A stretch of DNA of 64,000 nt from Marinobacter sp. SS5-14b. GTDB taxonomy: Bacteria > Pseudomonadota > Gammaproteobacteria > Pseudomonadales > Oleiphilaceae. Each line of letters starts with the position of its first letter. The stretch's first letter is position 1. Made by a program: the position numbers and the translations under genes. The notes under the pieces are model-generated. The model saw only the letters and a list, made by a program, of their open reading frames with translations, was not told where the DNA came from and made no database searches. Of this stretch, positions 21,391-30,409 are shown piece after piece. The stretch lies in the NCBI RefSeq assembly GCF_030541005.1, contig NZ_JASSVM010000004.1, positions 124,001 through 188,000 on the forward strand, written 5' to 3'.

Positions 21391-21932
21391 ACCACCCAGC
21401 GCCGCACTTGAGTGGCTCCACCGGCAACTTCCTGTTAGACACTGAAGCATTCAGCGCCTGGGGATTGCTCAGGCTCCGCCAGCAACTGGAAGAAGGCCTG
21501 CCTCTGACGCCTCGTCCTTACCTGGCACTCGCCGAGCGCACTGGCCTGACCGAGCAACAGGTGATGGATGCAATCCGCCACTGGCAACAACAGGGGCTGA
21601 TTAAACGCTCCGGCCTGATTGTGAAGCACCGCACCCTGGGCTATAACGCCAATGCCATGGTGGTCTGGAATGTACCGGACGACCAGGTCAGCGAACGGGG
21701 CAAAACCCTGGCCGCGGTTCCGTTTGTTACCCTGTGCTACCAGCGACCGAGACGACTGCCAGACTGGCCCTACAATCTTTTCTGCATGATTCACGGCGTC
21801 AGCCGGGAACGCGTGCTCGGCCAGCTCGACAAAATGATCGCCGACCACAATCTGGGCGACACACCCCACTCGGTACTGTTCAGCAACAAAGCCTACCTGC
21901 AACGGGGAGGGCGTTATGTCAGCAACAGCTGA
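21387..21932 (+). CDS. nirL: NirL, sirohaem decarboxylase subunit
   Basis: 181 residues with the same two-domain Lrp-like build as NirD. The C-terminal half has the CYQRPRRLPDWPYNLFCMIHG signature shared with NirH. Placement as the second gene of the set, with an ATGA overlap at its start, supports nirL. Distinguishing NirL from NirH by sequence alone is uncertain; order in pseudomonads (D-L-G-H) guided the naming. Confidence 0.82.
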   Translation: MNHPAPHLSGSTGNFLLDTEAFSAWGLLRLRQQLEEGLPLTPRPYLALAERTGLTEQQVMDAIRHWQQQGLIKRSGLIVKHRTLGYNANAMVVWNVPDDQVSERGKTLAAVPFVTLCYQRPRRLPDWPYNLFCMIHGVSRERVLGQLDKMIADHNLGDTPHSVLFSNKAYLQRGGRYVSNS

Positions 21933-22416
21933 GCCGAAAGCCCGCCGGCCAATGTCTGACGACAAGCCCGTGTTCACCGACATCGAAAGAGCCATCATCA
22001 ACCGCCTGCAGTATGGCCTGCCACTGACGCTGACCCCCTATCAGGACGTTGCCGACGAACTCGGCATCACCGAACAGCAACTGCTGGACCAGCTGAAAGC
22101 CCTGCTCGCCAACGGCACCCTGACCCGCTTCGGCCCCATGTTTCATGCCGGTGAAATGGGCGGCGGCCTGACCCTCGCCGCCATGCGCATTCCGGCAGAG
22201 GACTACGACCGGGTGACCGAACAGGTAAACAGTTTTCCGGAAGTGGCCCACAACTACCGCCGGGAGCACGAACTGAACATGTGGTTTGTACTGGCCACAG
22301 AAACCCCCGAAGGCATTGCAGACACCATTGCACGGATCGAAGCGCTCACGGGCTATCCGGTCTACAACATGCCCAAGGAGCAGGAGTTCCATGTCAATCT
22401 CCACTTCGAAATCTGA
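21916..22416 (+). CDS. nirG: NirG, sirohaem decarboxylase subunit
   Basis: 166 residues, NirD-like: LGITEQQLLDQLKALLANG in the winged helix and HNYRREHELNMWFVLATE in the second domain. The ATG at 21916 overlaps nirL by 17 bases; an internal Met at 21952 is an alternative start. Part of the contiguous, overlapping nirDLGH set. Confidence 0.85.
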   Translation: MSATAEPKARRPMSDDKPVFTDIERAIINRLQYGLPLTLTPYQDVADELGITEQQLLDQLKALLANGTLTRFGPMFHAGEMGGGLTLAAMRIPAEDYDRVTEQVNSFPEVAHNYRREHELNMWFVLATETPEGIADTIARIEALTGYPVYNMPKEQEFHVNLHFEI

Positions 22417-22915
22417 ACAGGCCAAGCTCACCGAACAGGATCGCGAACTGATCATGGCCACCCAGGAAGGTCTGCCACTGGTTTCAGATCCCTGGGGCGA
22501 ACTTGGCCGCCAACTGGGCATGCGTGCCGAAGACGTGCTTGCCCGTTTTCAGCAGATGCAAAACAGCGGCGTAATTCGGCGGGTGGCCGCCGTGCCCGAC
22601 CACTACAAGCTGGGCTACCGCTACAACGGAATGACAGTCTGGGATGTCAGCGACAGCGCCATTTCAGAGATGGGCCAGCGGGTCGGTGACCTGCCCTTTG
22701 TCAGCCATTGTTACCGCCGGCCAAGGCACCTGCCCTACTGGAGCTTCAACCTGTTTGCCATGGTGCATGGCACCAGCCGGGAAGAAGTGGAAGACAAAGC
22801 TCGCCAGATTAAAGACCTGTTGGGCGACAGCTGCGCGGGGAACACCATTCTCTACAGTTCGGCGATCCTGAAAAAAACCGGGTTGCGACTGAGAAAACAG
22901 AAAGATACCCCCTGA
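22391..22915 (+). CDS. nirH: NirH, sirohaem decarboxylase subunit
   Basis: 174 residues, NirL-like, with CYRRPRHLPYWSFNLFAMVHG. I chose the ATG at 22391, which overlaps nirG by 26 bases, because the frame upstream of it lies inside nirG and looks non-protein-like. Last of the four Lrp-like subunits; a 117-base gap follows before nirJ. Confidence 0.85.
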   Translation: MSISTSKSEQAKLTEQDRELIMATQEGLPLVSDPWGELGRQLGMRAEDVLARFQQMQNSGVIRRVAAVPDHYKLGYRYNGMTVWDVSDSAISEMGQRVGDLPFVSHCYRRPRHLPYWSFNLFAMVHGTSREEVEDKARQIKDLLGDSCAGNTILYSSAILKKTGLRLRKQKDTP

Positions 22916-23032
22916 AGTACTCCATCAAAGGTATGGATACCGCCCGCTCCAGAGGGGATAGTAAAGGGCATAGAGCCGCTAACGGCCAGCCCGGAGGGCC
23001 CATCACGCCACTCCCGATGAGAGAGAGAATTT
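22916..23032 (+). other. nirH-nirJ gap with two GGA-loop hairpins
   Basis: In an operon whose other genes overlap or nearly touch, this gap of 117 bases stands out. GGTATGGATACC (22930-22941) folds with a TGGA loop, and GCCCGGAGGGC (22989-22999) folds with a GGA loop. The nirJ ribosome site is the weak purine run GAGAGAGAA. Exposed GGA in hairpin loops is the recognition pattern of CsrA/RsmA, so post-transcriptional control of nirJ is possible. Confidence 0.4.
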
Positions 23033-24232
23033 ATGTTTCGAATGACCCGTTACATCAAAAGCCTGATGAACCCGGCGCCGGTGCGCCCGGTGCCCAAGCC
23101 CAGTGGCCCGGTGGTGATCTGGAACCTCATCCGCCGCTGTAACCTGACCTGCAAACACTGCTACTCGATCTCTGCCGACATCGACTTCAAGGGCGAGCTG
23201 AGCACCCAGGAAGTCTACACCGTGATGGACGACCTCAAAGCCTACGGCGTGCCGGTGCTGATCCTCTCCGGCGGCGAACCCCTGATGCGCCCGGACATTT
23301 TCGAGATTTCCCACCGGGCCAAGGAAATGGGTTTCTACGTTGGCCTGTCCACCAACGGCACCCTGATCACCGAAGAAAACATCGACAAGATTGCCGCGGT
23401 TGGCTACGACTACGTGGGCATCAGCATTGATGGCCTGGAGGCCACTCACGACGAATTCCGCCAGAAAAAAGGCGCGTTCAGGGAATCCATGCACGCCGTG
23501 GCCCTGTGCAAAAAGGCCGGCATCAAGGTGGGCCTGCGCTTCACCCTGACCCAGGATAACTACCCGGAACTGCCGGCCATGCTGGAGATGCTCGATGAGC
23601 ACCAGATAGACAAGTTCTACCTGTCGCACCTGAACTACTCCGGCCGCGGCGGCCGCAACAAGAAGCGCGACGCCTGGTACGACATGACCCGCGACGCCAT
23701 GAACCTGCTGTTCAACCATTGCCACGATGAACTCAAACGCGGCATCGAGCGGGAATACGTCACCGGCAATAACGACGCCGACGGCCCTTTCCTGATCGAA
23801 TGGGCCAAGGAGCATTACCCGGACCAGGTGGACGCCCTCACCCAGCGGCTGACCAACTGGGGCGGCAACTCCTCCGGCGTGAACATCTCCAACATCGACA
23901 ACCTGGGCGTGGTACACCCGGACACCTTCTGGTGGGACCACAACCTGGGCAACGTGCGGCAGACCCCGTTCTCGAAGATCTGGTCAGAAACCACCGACCC
24001 GCTGATGCAGGGCTTTCGCCAGCACCCGCGCCCGGTCAAAGGCCGATGCGCAGACTGCAAATATCTGAACATCTGTAACGGCAACACCCGGGTGCGGGCC
24101 TACAACGTATCCGGCGATTTCTGGGAAGAAGACCCGGGGTGCTACCTCACCAACGAGGAGATCGGTGTCGTGGAAAATACGCCACGCCGAATTGCCGCTG
24201 CCGCCATCGAAATCCCGGTAAATAACCTGTAA
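23033..24232 (+). CDS. nirJ: NirJ, radical SAM haem d1 biosynthesis protein
   Basis: 399 residues. The radical SAM cluster motif is CNLTCKHC (C36, C40, C43). The SAM-binding GGEP segment follows in [20 protein letters not shown]-like C-terminus has clustered cysteines, [10 protein letters not shown] and DPGCYL, for a second cluster. NirJ removes the propionate side chains of didecarboxysirohaem during haem d1 synthesis. It is cytoplasmic and sits between nirH and nirE. Confidence 0.95.
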   Translation: MFRMTRYIKSLMNPAPVRPVPKPSGPVVIWNLIRRCNLTCKHCYSISADIDFKGELSTQEVYTVMDDLKAYGVPVLILSGGEPLMRPDIFEISHRAKEMGFYVGLSTNGTLITEENIDKIAAVGYDYVGISIDGLEATHDEFRQKKGAFRESMHAVALCKKAGIKVGLRFTLTQDNYPELPAMLEMLDEHQIDKFYLSHLNYSGRGGRNKKRDAWYDMTRDAMNLLFNHCHDELKRGIEREYVTGNNDADGPFLIEWAKEHYPDQVDALTQRLTNWGGNSSGVNISNIDNLGVVHPDTFWWDHNLGNVRQTPFSKIWSETTDPLMQGFRQHPRPVKGRCADCKYLNICNGNTRVRAYNVSGDFWEEDPGCYLTNEEIGVVENTPRRIAAAAIEIPVNNL

Positions 24233-24243
24233 GGAAGCACACC

Positions 24244-25107
24244 ATGACCACAAGCCCACGCAAGAAGTGCCTGGTGGAGTTCCAGCTGGCGGAGCAACCC
24301 TTACGGCCCGGAGAAGTTGCTATTGTTGGTGCAGGCCCTGGTGATCCGGGGCTGCTCACGCTCAGAGCTCTGATGCTGATCCAGCAAGCGGATGCCATTG
24401 TCTATGACCGGCTGGTGTCCCCCCAGATCATGGAACTGGTGAACCCTCGGGCAGAACGCATCCACGTGGGCAAAGCCAGCGGTTGCCACTACGTACCACA
24501 GGAAGACACCAACGAACTGCTGGTCAAACTGGCCGTCCAGCAACGCAGAGTCGTGCGCCTGAAAGGCGGTGATCCGTACATCTTTGGCCGGGGTGGCGAA
24601 GAGGCCGAGTTCCTGGTCGATAACGACATCGACTTCCAGGTAGTGCCCGGCATTACCTCCGCGGCCGGTTGCTCATCTTACTGCGGCATTCCACTCACGC
24701 ACCGGGACTATGCCCAGAGCGTGACCTTCGTCACCGGTCACCGTAAAGCCGATCAGGAGCTGGAACTGAACTGGCAGGTATTGGCGGCCCCGGGGCAGAC
24801 CCGCGTGTTCTACATGGGCCTGCACAACGCACCCACCATTGTGCGCCAACTGACCGCCCACGGTCTGTCTGGCAGCTGCCCGGTAGCGTTGGTGGAGCGC
24901 GGTACTACCCCACTGCAACACATGACCGTGACCACCCTGGATGATCTGGTTGACACCATCGAACGGGAAGACTTTCAACCGCCAACCCTGATTATCGTGG
25001 GCGAAGTCGTGCAACTGGCCGAAAAGCTGGCGCGCCCGGCTCAGGCAGGATGGAACAGCGCCCTGGCAGGCTCCGCGTCAGCTACCGCTGCCCGTCGGCC
25101 AGCCTGA
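24244..25107 (+). CDS. nirE: NirE, uroporphyrinogen-III C-methyltransferase
   Basis: 287 residues, SUMT family: [19 protein letters not shown] near the N-terminus, [12 protein letters not shown], the SAM-binding [16 protein letters not shown], and [20 protein letters not shown]. It makes precorrin-2 from uroporphyrinogen III using two SAM, the first committed step towards haem d1. The nir-cluster position separates it from general cobA/cysG copies. It starts 11 bases after nirJ. Confidence 0.93.
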   Translation: MTTSPRKKCLVEFQLAEQPLRPGEVAIVGAGPGDPGLLTLRALMLIQQADAIVYDRLVSPQIMELVNPRAERIHVGKASGCHYVPQEDTNELLVKLAVQQRRVVRLKGGDPYIFGRGGEEAEFLVDNDIDFQVVPGITSAAGCSSYCGIPLTHRDYAQSVTFVTGHRKADQELELNWQVLAAPGQTRVFYMGLHNAPTIVRQLTAHGLSGSCPVALVERGTTPLQHMTVTTLDDLVDTIEREDFQPPTLIIVGEVVQLAEKLARPAQAGWNSALAGSASATAARRPA

Positions 25108-25144
25108 AACAGAACTCAACTCTGACAACCGGGAGCTGTAGCTG

Positions 25145-26659
25145 GTGAACCTGACCCAAGCCCGAGCAAACCTGATCAAGACCCTGCTGCTGGCAGGCAG
25201 CTTCATGGCAACCCCCTTGTTGGCTGAAGAAGTCGGCAAGAGCAGCATCGACACACTCTATCTGCAGCAATGCGCCGCCTGCCACGGCCCCGACCGCCTT
25301 GGCGGCATGGGCCCCGCCCTGCTGCCGGAAAACCTCGGGCGCCTGAAAAAAGCCGAGGCCGAAAAGGTCATCCGCGAAGGCCGCCCAGCCACCCAGATGG
25401 CGGGCTACAAAGACATCCTGAACGACCAGCAGATCGCCGCCCTGACCGACTTCATCTATCAGCCTCCGAGCCACGAGCTGAAGTGGGGCGAGGCCGAAAT
25501 CCGCAACAGCCAGGAAGTCAGCCATGCTGCCGGCTCCCTGCCGGATGAACCGGCGTTCGAAGCGGACATGATGAACCTGTTCCTGGTGGTAGAAATCGGC
25601 GACCACCATGTCACCCTGCTGGATGGCGACAAGATGGAGCCCATCCACCGGTTCCCCAGCCGCTTTGCCCTGCACGGCGGCCCCAAGTACAGCCCGGACG
25701 GCCGCTACGTGTACTTCGGCTCCCGGGATGGCTGGATTACCAAGTACGACATCTACAACCTGAAAGTCGTGGCTGAGGTTCGCGCCGGCATCAACATGCG
25801 CAACATTGCCGTGTCTGCTGATGGCAACTACGTGCTGGCCGCCAACTACCTGCCCCATTCCATGGTGCTGTTCGACGCTGCCAACCTGGAAATGCTGGAT
25901 TTCATCCCGGTTGAGAACGATGCCGGCGAAAGCTCCCGGGTGAGCGCCGTGTATACCGCACCACCCAGAAGCAGCTTCATCGCGGCATTGAAAGACATCC
26001 CCGAAGCCTGGGAAATCACCGTCGAGAATCAAAAAGCGAAGCTTCGCCGGATGACCACCGACACCCTGCTGGACGACTTCTTCTTCGACCCCGGTTACCA
26101 GCACCTGATCGGCGCAGCCCGCGACGGCAAGCATGGCGTGGTGATCGACCTGGATACCGGCAAAACCACCGCGGAACTGCCGCTGCCCGGCATGCCCCAC
26201 CTGGGCTCCGGTATTACGTGGGAATACGAAGGCCGCCGGGTGATGGCTACCCCGCACTTCCGGGCCGGCGCCATTTCCATCATCGACATGGACACCTGGG
26301 AAGTGATCAAAACCCTGAAAACCGAGGGCCCGGGTTTCTTCATGCGCAGCCACGAGAATTCCCGCTACGCCTGGGCAGATGTGTTCTTCGGCCCCAACGC
26401 CGACAAGGTCCACATCATCGACAAGCAGACCCTGGAGATCGTCAAGACCCTGCAGCCTGAGCCGGGCAAGGTAGCCGCCCATGTGGAGTTTGACCGCCAT
26501 GGTGAAAAGCTGCTGCTGAGTATCTGGGACGACGACGGCGCCATCATTGTGTACGACGCGGATACGCTGGAAGAAGAAAAGCGCATTCCGATGAACAAGC
26601 CTTCCGGCAAGTACAACGTCTGGAACAAGATCAACTACGAGGAAGGCACCAGCCACTGA
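25145..26659 (+). CDS. nirN: NirN, NirS-like cytochrome of haem d1 maturation
   Basis: 504 residues from a GTG at 25145. Signal peptide to ~27, haem c motif CAACH at 43-47, then a d1-type eight-bladed propeller (VRAGINMRNIAVSADGNYVL). NirN binds the d1 precursor dihydro-d1, introduces the acrylate double bond and hands d1 to NirS. It is shorter than NirS and lies at the distal end of the cluster, as in pseudomonads. A hairpin repeat (copy B) follows. Confidence 0.93.
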   Translation: MNLTQARANLIKTLLLAGSFMATPLLAEEVGKSSIDTLYLQQCAACHGPDRLGGMGPALLPENLGRLKKAEAEKVIREGRPATQMAGYKDILNDQQIAALTDFIYQPPSHELKWGEAEIRNSQEVSHAAGSLPDEPAFEADMMNLFLVVEIGDHHVTLLDGDKMEPIHRFPSRFALHGGPKYSPDGRYVYFGSRDGWITKYDIYNLKVVAEVRAGINMRNIAVSADGNYVLAANYLPHSMVLFDAANLEMLDFIPVENDAGESSRVSAVYTAPPRSSFIAALKDIPEAWEITVENQKAKLRRMTTDTLLDDFFFDPGYQHLIGAARDGKHGVVIDLDTGKTTAELPLPGMPHLGSGITWEYEGRRVMATPHFRAGAISIIDMDTWEVIKTLKTEGPGFFMRSHENSRYAWADVFFGPNADKVHIIDKQTLEIVKTLQPEPGKVAAHVEFDRHGEKLLLSIWDDDGAIIVYDADTLEEEKRIPMNKPSGKYNVWNKINYEEGTSH

Positions 26660-26721
26660 GCCAACTTTGGCACTTTGCGCTAACCCGACAAGACGCAGCC
26701 TGCATCATTGGAGCAAGCGCA

Positions 26722-26831
26722 GCTTGTGGGGGGATGCCTCCTGAAACACGCTCCTTGCGGCACATCCATGTGTCGCTTGGGCTCCGCCATCCCTGGCTCC
26801 GCACAGTTTCAGGAGGCATCCCCCCACAAGC
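26722..26831 (-). repeat. Dispersed hairpin element, copy B (reverse orientation)
   Basis: A perfect 26-bp inverted repeat (26722-26747 with 26806-26831) surrounds a 58-base core. Read on the minus strand the core is nearly identical to copy A, differing at only a few positions, and again holds two hairpins: GCCAGGGATGGC with a GGGA loop and CACATGGATGTG with a TGGA loop. The arms do not match copy A's arms beyond the innermost bases, yet remain perfectly self-complementary. It lies between nirN and the Dnr-like gene, antisense to both. Confidence 0.85.
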
Positions 26832-26953
26832 CGCTCTCCGGCACCGAGTAATCGTTATCGATTAAGTCAAATATCCTTAATGGTTTAAGTCATTTCGAAT
26901 ATTTGTTTTGTGGTAGCATAATTGACCTACGCCAATGCAGCGAAGGTTATGTT

Positions 26954-27667
26954 ATGAACAGCAGTTTCCGGCCACCGATGGCATCCGCACCCTGCCTGCT
27001 GGGTGAAGACCACCCGGACATTATTCACCACGACGCGGCACCCGCCGAAGTTGCCCTGCTGAACGGCCTGAGCCGCGCCTTTGGCATCTGTCTGAACGAA
27101 AAGCAGAACAGCCCGGAAGCCCGGTTTCTGAGCGATATCGCGCGACTGTTCCATCAACGCAAAATAGACGCAGAAACACCCCTGGAAAAACACGACCGGC
27201 CCTGGGCCAACGTTTACCTGATCCAGTACGGAGTTCTGCGCCTGTTCAGGGAGTCGCCATCCGGCAAAGTTGCAATTCACCACTTCTTTACCGAAGGCGA
27301 CCTGATATGGCCGGTATTCGGGCGTAGTAGAACGGTGCGTAATACCCTGTGCCTGACCAGCGTGCTGCCGGCTACAGTCTGGGTGGCGGATTTCAGCGCG
27401 TTCCGTTCGGCCATCCAGAGCCATGGCGACGGGCTCTGGCACAAGTTTGCCCTGGTACTGACCGAAGAAATTGCCGAACTCACCAGCATGCGGGAGTTCC
27501 GCAAACACACCATGTCTGCTCAGGAACGCTACGAACTGTTGCTCGATGAATACCCGGAGCTCATAAAACGGGTGCCGGATAACCAGCTGGCATCCTGGCT
27601 GGGTGTGGTGCCTGCTACGTTTTCCCGCCTTAAATCGGCAAACGCCAAAAGTTCTGGCGCACCATAA
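26954..27667 (+). CDS. Crp/Fnr-family transcription regulator, Dnr/Nnr-like
   Basis: 237 residues. A cyclic-nucleotide-binding-like sensor domain (VYLIQYGVLRLFRESPSGKVAIHHFFTEGDLI, residues roughly 75-105) is followed by a winged helix with NQLASWLGVVPATFSRLKSA as recognition region. It has no N-terminal cysteine cluster, so it is not an oxygen-sensing Fnr; a haem/NO sensor of the Dnr kind fits its position beside nir and nor genes. The ATG at 26954 has CGAAGG before it; a TTG at 26903 is an alternative. It probably acts at the TTGAT-N4-ATCAA sites in this window, which is inference. A weak box-like TTGACCTACGCCAA lies at 26922-26935. Confidence 0.75.
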   Translation: MNSSFRPPMASAPCLLGEDHPDIIHHDAAPAEVALLNGLSRAFGICLNEKQNSPEARFLSDIARLFHQRKIDAETPLEKHDRPWANVYLIQYGVLRLFRESPSGKVAIHHFFTEGDLIWPVFGRSRTVRNTLCLTSVLPATVWVADFSAFRSAIQSHGDGLWHKFALVLTEEIAELTSMREFRKHTMSAQERYELLLDEYPELIKRVPDNQLASWLGVVPATFSRLKSANAKSSGAP

Positions 27668-27695
27668 AAAAGCGGCGGACTTTTCAGCCCGCCGC
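27666..27695 (-). terminator. Intrinsic terminator for wrbA
   Basis: On the minus strand, GCGGCGG pairs with CCGCCGC (27689-27695 with 27672-27678) and is followed by six T (complement of 27666-27671). It sits 33 bases after the wrbA stop and abuts the 3' end of the Dnr-like gene. Confidence 0.75.
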
Positions 27696-27727
27696 CCAAA
27701 CCTGAGTCAACGCTTGCTACTTCGAAA

Positions 27728-28327
27728 TCAGCCGTGCAGCTTCACTGCCAGCTCAGCCACGTGCTTACCCTGGAAGCGGGCAATGGCCAATTCTTTCTCG
27801 CTGGGCTGGCGGGAACCGTCACCGCCGGCGATGGTCGAGGCGCCGTAAGGCGTGCCGCCATTCACTTCAGAGATATCAAAGAACTCCGGAATTCCATAGC
27901 CCAGAGGTACCAACACCATGCCGTGATGGGCCAGGGTGGTCCAGAATGATGTGATGGTCTGCTCCTGACCGCCGCCTGTTCCGGTTGAGGTGAACACGCT
28001 ACCCACTTTCCCGTGCAGCTTGCCCTCAGCCCACAGACCACCGGTCTGGTCGAGGAAGGTGCGCATCTGGCCGGCCATGTTGCCGAAGCGCGTCGGCGTG
28101 CCGAAGATGATGGCATCGTAATCTGCCAGTTCACCCGGGCTCGCTACCGGAGCATCTTGCTCGGCCTTGCCTCCAGCGCTCAGGAACGCCTGGTCAGTCA
28201 TGGTTTCCGGCACCCGCTTGACCACAACATTGGCGCCCTCAACGCTTTTGGCACCTTCGGCAACGGTATTTGCCATAGTTTCGATATGGCCGTACATGGA
28301 ATAGTAAAGAACCAGAACTTTTGCCAT
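27728..28327 (-). CDS. wrbA: WrbA-type NAD(P)H:quinone oxidoreductase
   Basis: 199 residues, flavodoxin-like. [17 protein letters not shown] is the FMN phosphate loop and [21 protein letters not shown] the second FMN-binding stretch; GGGQEQTI is typical of WrbA. It carries out two-electron quinone reduction and protects from redox stress. I chose the ATG at 28327, preceded by GGAGATCA. It converges with the Dnr-like gene. Confidence 0.93.
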   Translation of the reverse strand: MAKVLVLYYSMYGHIETMANTVAEGAKSVEGANVVVKRVPETMTDQAFLSAGGKAEQDAPVASPGELADYDAIIFGTPTRFGNMAGQMRTFLDQTGGLWAEGKLHGKVGSVFTSTGTGGGQEQTITSFWTTLAHHGMVLVPLGYGIPEFFDISEVNGGTPYGASTIAGGDGSRQPSEKELAIARFQGKHVAELAVKLHG

Positions 28328-28460
28328 TTGAATGATCTCCTCGTATTTACTCAAACTTGAAACCAGCGTACCGGTCAGCAGCCGAAAGGGAAAACGGAAG
28401 ATTTTCCGCAGATCATTCAGTTTTTCTGAACATGATCACAGGATGTTCATGGCAAATATT

Positions 28461-28493
28461 TGCGTACACATGTACGCTGAGTGGCATTATACT
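28461..28493 (+). promoter_or_regulatory. FabR-type palindrome and -10 before the YqfA-like gene
   Basis: TGCGTACACATGTACGCT (28461-28478) differs at one base from the palindrome AGCGTACANNTGTACGCT that I recall for the unsaturated-fatty-acid repressor FabR. In Escherichia coli, FabR (YijC) sites were predicted before fabA, fabB and yqfA, and the gene downstream here is the yqfA homologue. A -10-like TATACT lies at 28488-28493. Confidence 0.6.
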
Positions 28494-28542
28494 TTCAGCC
28501 AACACCGTTCACGCGGAAGACATCAACCATGAGCCAAACGGC

Positions 28543-29208
28543 ATGACCCAATCCGAAGGAACCGCCCAGTCCGTGCACCAGCAGATTGAAGAGTGGATCA
28601 ACAGCGCCACCCACGGCCTCGGAGCCATTCTGAGCGTTATTGGCACGGTCGCATTGATTGTCGGCGCCAGCCAGACAGGCGACGCCTGGAAACTGGTCAG
28701 TTTCAGTGTATTTGGCGCGTCGCTGATCCTGCTCTATATGGCCTCCGCGCTCTACCACGGCGCACGCAGCCCAGCCCTGAAGACCGCGTTCAAAACCCTG
28801 GATCACTGCGCCATCTTCCTGTTGATTGCGGGCACCTATACGCCCTTTCTGCTGGTCAACATGCGCGGCGCCACGGGCTGGACCTTGTTCGCCATCATCT
28901 GGTCGCTGGCCATCACCGGGGTGGTACTCAAGATCATCTTCAAGAACCGGTTCAAGCTGGCCCGGGTTGGCATCTATGTCGCCATGGGATGGCTGATTAT
29001 TTTTGCCTCATCCGACCTGGTTGCCAATCTTAACGAAACAGCGCTCCATCTGATGATTGCCGGCGGTATCACCTATACAGCGGGCGTCGCCTTCTATCTG
29101 GCGGACCGCATCCCCTACATGCACGCAGTCTGGCACCTGTTCGTAATTGGCGGCAGCGCCTGTCATTTCAGTGCTGTCTATTTTGGCGTGCTGCCTCACA
29201 CGGTATAA
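28543..29208 (+). CDS. Haemolysin III / PAQR family membrane protein, YqfA-like
   Basis: 221 residues, seven membrane helices. Family motifs are NSATHGLGAILS, SALYHGARS, LDHCAIFLLIAGTYTPF and HAVWHLFVIGGSACHF; the conserved histidines would bind a metal. The ATG at 28543 is chosen because the upstream frame is not protein-like and a competing ATG at 28529 soon stops. Bacterial members have been linked to membrane lipid homeostasis. The FabR-type palindrome upstream supports such a link here. Confidence 0.85.
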   Translation: MTQSEGTAQSVHQQIEEWINSATHGLGAILSVIGTVALIVGASQTGDAWKLVSFSVFGASLILLYMASALYHGARSPALKTAFKTLDHCAIFLLIAGTYTPFLLVNMRGATGWTLFAIIWSLAITGVVLKIIFKNRFKLARVGIYVAMGWLIIFASSDLVANLNETALHLMIAGGITYTAGVAFYLADRIPYMHAVWHLFVIGGSACHFSAVYFGVLPHTV

Positions 29209-29219
29209 ACTCTGGTTCT

Positions 29220-29241
29220 GGCCCCGGTAACCTGCGGGGCC
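29220..29241 (+). other. Hairpin between the haemolysin III gene and nnrS
   Basis: GGCCCCG (29220-29226) pairs with CGGGGCC (29235-29241) around an 8-base loop, 12 bases after the stop codon. No T-run follows, so termination is doubtful; partial attenuation or mRNA protection is possible. Confidence 0.35.
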
Positions 29242-29275
29242 TTCCAACCAGAACCCATACCGAGGTCTGTTCAAC

Positions 29276-30409
29276 GTGGCTGGCAAGCCCCTGCACGCAT
29301 TCTGGCTGTTCTTTCCCGCGGCCGCCTTATGGGCCGCCCTGGTCGTTCCCCTGTCCCTGTTCGCCGTATTGTCTGGAACCGGCTGGCCGCCGGGGCTGAT
29401 TGGCGCGGACCATGGCCACGAACTGGTTTTCGGCTTTGCCCTGGCACTGATTGCCGGCTACACCCTTGGCCCCCAGCCCTGGCGAATACTCGGGCCCCTG
29501 TTCGGGCTCTGGCTTGGCGCACGAATCAGCTGGCTGCTGGCACCGGACTGGCTCGTCAGCCAGTTGCTCAGCCCGGCCTTTGCCCTTTTACTGGCCCGCT
29601 ACGTGGTTCCCCGTTTCCAGGCCGCCAAGAAGTGGCGTAACAAGGTTGCCGGCCCCTTGATTCTGGCGCTTTGTCTTATGGCCCTGGTTTACTTCCTGGT
29701 GCGCCCAGGCCCTCCCTTTCCACCCGCCAGCACGCTTCTGCACACCGCCATCATCGGTTTGCTGTTGCTGATGACGTTTATGGGCGGGCGCATCATCGCG
29801 CCGGCGGTGGCCGGCACCCTGGAGAGGAAAGGCATACCGCTGGAAGCCCGGGTTCAGCCATTAATTGAAGGCTGGTTACTGGCGATTCTGCCCCTCGCCA
29901 TGGTGTGCATTCTGTTTACCGCTACTGAAAAACTGGCTGGCCTGCTGTTGCTGACCGCGAGTCTGCTGATTATCGTTCGGGTGGCCCGCTGGAAACTCTG
30001 GCACTGTACCGACCGCCCGGACCTGCTGGTGCTGGCCATCGGTTATCTCTGGCTGGCGGCCGGGGCGGCGGTTACCGGCGTGCACCTGATTACCGGCCAC
30101 GCCCTGCTGCCTGCCCTGCACCTGATTGCCGTTGGTGCACTGGGCACCCTATCTTGCAGTGTGATGTTGCGCCTGGCCTGGCAACGGGCCCGGCGGCGCT
30201 TCCCGCCAGCATGGCAGGTTCTGGCTATTGCCGTACTGATCGCCCTCGCCGGCGTGTGCCGATACCTGGCGGGCCCGTTACCCTTCAGCCAGCCCGGCTT
30301 GCTCTGGCTTGCGGCTTCGGCCTGGACGCTTACGTTCCTTGGCGTCTTCGTCCAATTACTGCGCCTGTACCCTGAATCTACGAAAAGAGGAAAACCTGAC
30401 CGTGGCTAA
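29276..30409 (+). CDS. nnrS: NnrS family haem/copper membrane protein, first copy
   Basis: 377 residues from a GTG at 29276, about twelve membrane helices. GADHGHELVFGFALALIAGYTLGP and LLLMTFMGGRIIAPAVAGTLERKG are characteristic NnrS segments, as is ITGHALLPALHLIAVGALGTL. NnrS is a haem- and copper-containing inner-membrane protein induced by NO that protects against nitrosative stress. A second, more typical copy lies at 33669. The 3' end overlaps the EVE gene by 8 bases. Confidence 0.83.
   Translation: MAGKPLHAFWLFFPAAALWAALVVPLSLFAVLSGTGWPPGLIGADHGHELVFGFALALIAGYTLGPQPWRILGPLFGLWLGARISWLLAPDWLVSQLLSPAFALLLARYVVPRFQAAKKWRNKVAGPLILALCLMALVYFLVRPGPPFPPASTLLHTAIIGLLLLMTFMGGRIIAPAVAGTLERKGIPLEARVQPLIEGWLLAILPLAMVCILFTATEKLAGLLLLTASLLIIVRVARWKLWHCTDRPDLLVLAIGYLWLAAGAAVTGVHLITGHALLPALHLIAVGALGTLSCSVMLRLAWQRARRRFPPAWQVLAIAVLIALAGVCRYLAGPLPFSQPGLLWLAASAWTLTFLGVFVQLLRLYPESTKRGKPDRG

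Noticed and set aside
26922..26935. Fnr-type box (TTGACCTACGCCAA) before the Dnr-like gene
   Set aside because: Only 7 of 10 positions match and it overlaps the likely -10 region; too weak to list as a site.
29220..29241. Terminator after the haemolysin III gene
   Set aside because: Stable stem but no T-run; listed only as a hairpin.
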